From Methanobacteriota archaeon (lineage in GTDB: Archaea; Thermoplasmatota; Poseidoniia; Poseidoniales; Poseidoniaceae), in contig PAJM01000032.1 of NCBI GenBank assembly GCA_002706065.1, forward strand, positions 20,713 to 56,657: 35,945 bases of DNA. The letters are read 5' to 3'. Below the pieces are notes generated by a model. That model was given only the letters and a program-made list of their open reading frames with translations. It ran no database searches and was not told the origin of the DNA. Shown piece after piece: positions 33,583 through 35,945 of this stretch (positions within the stretch are counted from its first letter, which is position 1; every line of letters starts with the position of its first letter). The position numbers and the translations under genes were made by a program.

Positions 33583-35340
33583 ATGTCGTACGCACCTACC
33601 GATTATGATTTTGGAAATTCATCCAACTATGCCTTTGCTGAAACAATAACCTGCGCCAATGATGAAGCACGAAAGATGTTCGTCGAAGCTTTTGGCCACA
33701 TGCTTAATTACAACCACGAACAAGCCATTGCTTGTTTTATGCAGTGTACCGAACTTGACCCGAATTGTGGGATGGCATGGTGGGGAATTGCATACTGTCT
33801 TTCTTCAAGCTACAATTGGTCGGCAGGTCTCGGTCCGGGTTATGATGCGATTCAACAGGCTATTTCGGTTAAAGACGGATGCAGTGAGTTGGAGCAAGAT
33901 CTGATTATGGCTCTTTCAACGAGGCACACCAAGGAGGCGCGAGATAATGCAAATCCTGCGGCCCTAAACATGGGCAACTCACCAGAGCTCAATCAAGCAT
34001 TTGCTGATGCAATGGCTCCATTGTATGAAAAATACAGCGGAAACCTCGATGTTACCGCAATATATGTTGAAGCACTGATGAATCTGAATCCATGGACCCT
34101 TTGGAACAAAGATGCTTCCACTGGTGAAATAACTCCAGTTGATGATAGCACATTGATGCTGATCAAGATCATGGAAGATGCCTTCGAAAGCAGTGACGAA
34201 GCCAAGGTCCATCCTGCGCTTTGCCACTTGTACTGCCACGCTTTGGAACTTTCACCGTTCCCAGAGCGAGCCCTTCCGGCAGCTGATGTTCTTCGAACAC
34301 TAATGCCTGGATGTGGACACTTGGTTCACATGCCATCTCACATTGATGCATGGGTTGGCCAATGGAAAGAAGCAATGGACTGCAACATTGCTGCAGTTGA
34401 GGCTGACGATCATTACGTCGAACTCACTGGTAACGAATCCCAATTCTACAAATTCTACCGCATGCACAACCATCACTTTGTGGTCTGGTGTGCTATGTTC
34501 GAAGGGCAATATGAGACTGCAATGAAGTATGCAAGAAAAGCCGCAGCTACCTTGCCAGCAGGTGATGAAAACCACGGTGTCCGATTTATGCTTGCGGGCG
34601 TAATCCCAATGGGTGCAATTTTCCTTGAATCCTATGTTACGATGCCTTGGCACGTCATGATTCGATTTGGTAAGTGGGATGAAATACTCGCTGAACCAAT
34701 GCATACCGAAAAAGATGCATTCCCAGCAACCATCGCAACACAGCATTATGCACGTGGCGTGGCCTATGCATCCAAGGGAATGGTTCCTGAGGCAGAAGCA
34801 GAGCAAGTACTGTTCAAGGAAGCACTAACAAATCCAGCATTGGCTGGGCGATTGATGCATAACAATTTGATGTACCAAGACCCAGCAGAAGGACCTTCAA
34901 TCCTCAATGTGAATGCGGCGATCTTGGAAGCGGAGATTGAATACCGTCGCCAATTCCTTGCAAAGAAGAACGGTGATGATTATGATTTCACAGCAGCCTT
35001 TGATGAGTTGCGACGAGGTGTTGATCTCTCGCTCAACCTTGCTTATAACGAACCATGGGGGCAGATGCAACCCGTACGCCATATTCTCGGTGCTCTGCTC
35101 TTTGAGCAAGGTCACATCGAAGAGGCGGAAGAAGTCTATCGTGCAGACATCAAACTCTGGAAGGACAACATGTGGGGTCTCCTCGGTCTGAAACTCTGTC
35201 TCGAAGCCCGTGGCGATGCTCCAGAAGAACTTGCAGAAGTGACTGCACTCTTCAACGAGCGCAGTTCACGAGCTGACATCATCCCAGCAAAGACATGCTT
35301 CTGTGCACAGGATGCACTCGCAAAGTCTTGTTGCGATTGA
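33583..35340 (+). CDS. Tetratricopeptide-repeat protein with Cys-rich C-terminus
   Basis: A cytosolic 585-residue protein with TPR helices: ARKMFVEAFGHMLNYNHEQA and ACFMQCTELDPNCGMAWWGI at the start, GQYETAMKYARKAAATLP in the middle, and ALLFEQGHIEEAEEVYRADI near the end. The central GHLVHMPSHIDAWVGQWKEA and several His/Cys-rich segments (CHLYCHALEL, RMHNHHF) recur in a bacterial/archaeal family of long TPR proteins of unknown function. The last residues (TCFCAQDALAKSCCD) carry four cysteines that could bind metal or form disulfides. No signal peptide is present. It stands alone, with its own TATA element, before the 56-residue membrane protein. A scaffold or metal-related role is possible; neither is shown. 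Confidence 0.87.
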   Translation: MSYAPTDYDFGNSSNYAFAETITCANDEARKMFVEAFGHMLNYNHEQAIACFMQCTELDPNCGMAWWGIAYCLSSSYNWSAGLGPGYDAIQQAISVKDGCSELEQDLIMALSTRHTKEARDNANPAALNMGNSPELNQAFADAMAPLYEKYSGNLDVTAIYVEALMNLNPWTLWNKDASTGEITPVDDSTLMLIKIMEDAFESSDEAKVHPALCHLYCHALELSPFPERALPAADVLRTLMPGCGHLVHMPSHIDAWVGQWKEAMDCNIAAVEADDHYVELTGNESQFYKFYRMHNHHFVVWCAMFEGQYETAMKYARKAAATLPAGDENHGVRFMLAGVIPMGAIFLESYVTMPWHVMIRFGKWDEILAEPMHTEKDAFPATIATQHYARGVAYASKGMVPEAEAEQVLFKEALTNPALAGRLMHNNLMYQDPAEGPSILNVNAAILEAEIEYRRQFLAKKNGDDYDFTAAFDELRRGVDLSLNLAYNEPWGQMQPVRHILGALLFEQGHIEEAEEVYRADIKLWKDNMWGLLGLKLCLEARGDAPEELAEVTALFNERSSRADIIPAKTCFCAQDALAKSCCD

Positions 35341-35364
35341 CTTTGCCCTCCGTTCGGCTCAATC

Positions 35365-35372
35365 GATAAATA
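35365..35372 (+). promoter_or_regulatory. TATA-like element before the 56-residue gene
   Basis: GATAAATA is centred 26 nt before ATG 35395, matching the leaderless spacing and supporting the reality of this short gene. Confidence 0.55.
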
Positions 35373-35394
35373 GCCGATATCAGGAATTGAACAT

Positions 35395-35565
35395 ATGGCA
35401 GGCGAAGCATTCACTGAACTCGCCCTCGTGGCTGTCAATGAAGAAACCCTGGAGGGGATCGGAAACAAAGTCGAAAAGGTCACAAAGCGATTCCCATACG
35501 TTCGATACGTAGTAGTGCCCTTCTTTTTCATTGGATGGGGAGCGTACTTTCTATGGTTTTCTTGA
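35395..35565 (+). CDS. 56-residue single-pass membrane protein (not in ORF track)
   Basis: Direct translation gives MAGEAFTELALVAVNEETLE, then a charged stretch with VEKVTKRFPYVRY, then a C-terminal helix VVVPFFFIGWGAYFLWFS. The layout is a soluble amphipathic N-terminal half and a tail anchor. The TATA-like GATAAATA 26 nt upstream and its position in an otherwise empty gap support a real gene. I know no family. The antisense 144-residue ORF covering it (35136..35570) lacks such features. It would insert with its N-terminus in the cytosol, like a small accessory subunit of a membrane complex, but no partner can be named. Confidence 0.68.
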   Translation: MAGEAFTELALVAVNEETLEGIGNKVEKVTKRFPYVRYVVVPFFFIGWGAYFLWFS

Positions 35566-35628
35566 GTCATCGCTTGGGAGTTGACTTACAAGAAGACAGC
35601 AACACAACGAACGACCGACGTGGAGTGA

Positions 35629-35922
35629 TTACTCCTCTTCACTGAGTGCTGAGGAGAGTTCGCTCAGATCAATTCGGTTGTCTTCATTGGTATCCAGTGC
35701 GTTGATGATCATTGAGACCTGTCCGGGTGAAAGACGGTCTCCGAGATGCTCCAACAGGCCCTTGTACAGTTCGGGACCGTTGATTTCACCGTCACCATTG
35801 GCATCAATACTGGAGAACAAATCACTTGAGGACTGACCGCTCTCTTTCATTGCAGTTTTGAGGTTCTCAATCGCTTCGTCGACAGTCCATTCGTCATCGG
35901 TCATGGATTGCGGTTGAGTCAT
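35629..35922 (-). CDS. EF-hand calcium-binding protein
   Basis: A 97-residue acidic protein with one pair of EF-hands. Loop 1 (40-51) reads DANGDGEINGPE and loop 2 (77-88) DTNEDNRIDLSE; both have the 12-residue pattern with Asp/Asn at 1, 3 and 5, Ile at 8 and Glu at 12. The pair should bind two Ca2+ ions, like half a calmodulin. The first 35 residues form a helix-rich extension. No signal peptide is seen, so it is probably cytosolic. The minus-strand TATA-like GATTTATT (35929-35936) is too close to ATG 35922 for a normal start site; the in-frame ATG 35904 (91 residues) would fit better. Its target is unknown. Confidence 0.88.
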   Translation of the reverse strand: MTQPQSMTDDEWTVDEAIENLKTAMKESGQSSSDLFSSIDANGDGEINGPELYKGLLEHLGDRLSPGQVSMIINALDTNEDNRIDLSELSSALSEEE

Positions 35923-35945
35923 GCGTTGAATAAATCTTCCGAACT

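Noticed and set aside
35136-35570. 144-residue minus-strand ORF over the end of the TPR gene and the 56-residue gene
   Set aside because: Low-complexity Ser/Arg-rich translation; the plus-strand reading gives a promoter and a membrane helix instead.
1-35945. CRISPR array, insertion sequence, integrase or replication origin
   Set aside because: No regularly spaced repeats, transposase or integrase motifs, or Orc1/Cdc6-associated repeats were seen in any gap.

Overview
The window looks like chromosomal sequence from a planktonic euryarchaeon, most likely Marine Group II (Candidatus Poseidoniales). Archaeal information-processing genes support this: transcription factor B, ribosomal protein L40e, membrane-anchored LonB protease, an archaeal-type AspRS, a TrmI-type tRNA methyltransferase, a UPF0147 protein and a GGAD-type prepilin peptidase. 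They sit among bacterial-looking metabolic genes and very large secreted, C-terminally anchored proteins. Many genes have a TATA-like element centred about 25 nt before the ATG, which points to leaderless transcripts. The lineage call is inference from gene content; no database search was possible. Genes are packed tightly, several convergent pairs abut or overlap, and no gap exceeds about 250 bp.

Left part (1-7223). A cut-off asparaginase II gene overlaps (ATGA) an ALDH8-like aldehyde dehydrogenase, followed by panB, a small membrane protein on the other strand, and two paralogous LigB-fold genes. The first keeps every active-site residue of 2-aminophenol 1,6-dioxygenase beta subunits. The second has lost most of them and is fused to a RidA-type 2-aminomuconate deaminase domain. 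An APC permease follows. Together these could form a 2-aminophenol/2-aminomuconate meta-cleavage route: ring opening, oxidation of the semialdehyde, then deamination.

Middle (7238-22113). On the minus strand, aspS is followed by a kynurenine-formamidase-like hydrolase and an SDR protein with a non-standard active site. A bacterial-type metK diverges from aspS. Next come a 1328-residue surface protein (Ig-like repeats, an inserted SGNH-like hydrolase domain, a cytosolic zinc ribbon), trmI, a 1158-residue surface protein with an Omp28/thioredoxin-like CGHC domain and an unusual cytosolic tail, and lonB.

Right part (22163-35945). This holds an MFS exporter, an AI-2E/PerM-family protein, UPF0147, a prepilin peptidase, L40e (missing from the ORF track), a metallo-beta-lactamase-fold protein without its metal ligands, a propeller-like protein, a small zinc-finger protein next to tfb, purA, tRNA-Ala(UGC), a coupled pair of membrane proteins, a TPR protein, a 56-residue membrane protein (also missing from the track) and an EF-hand protein.

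The best candidate for an undescribed system is the aminomuconate cluster with its fused, catalytically dead dioxygenase subunit and deaminase.
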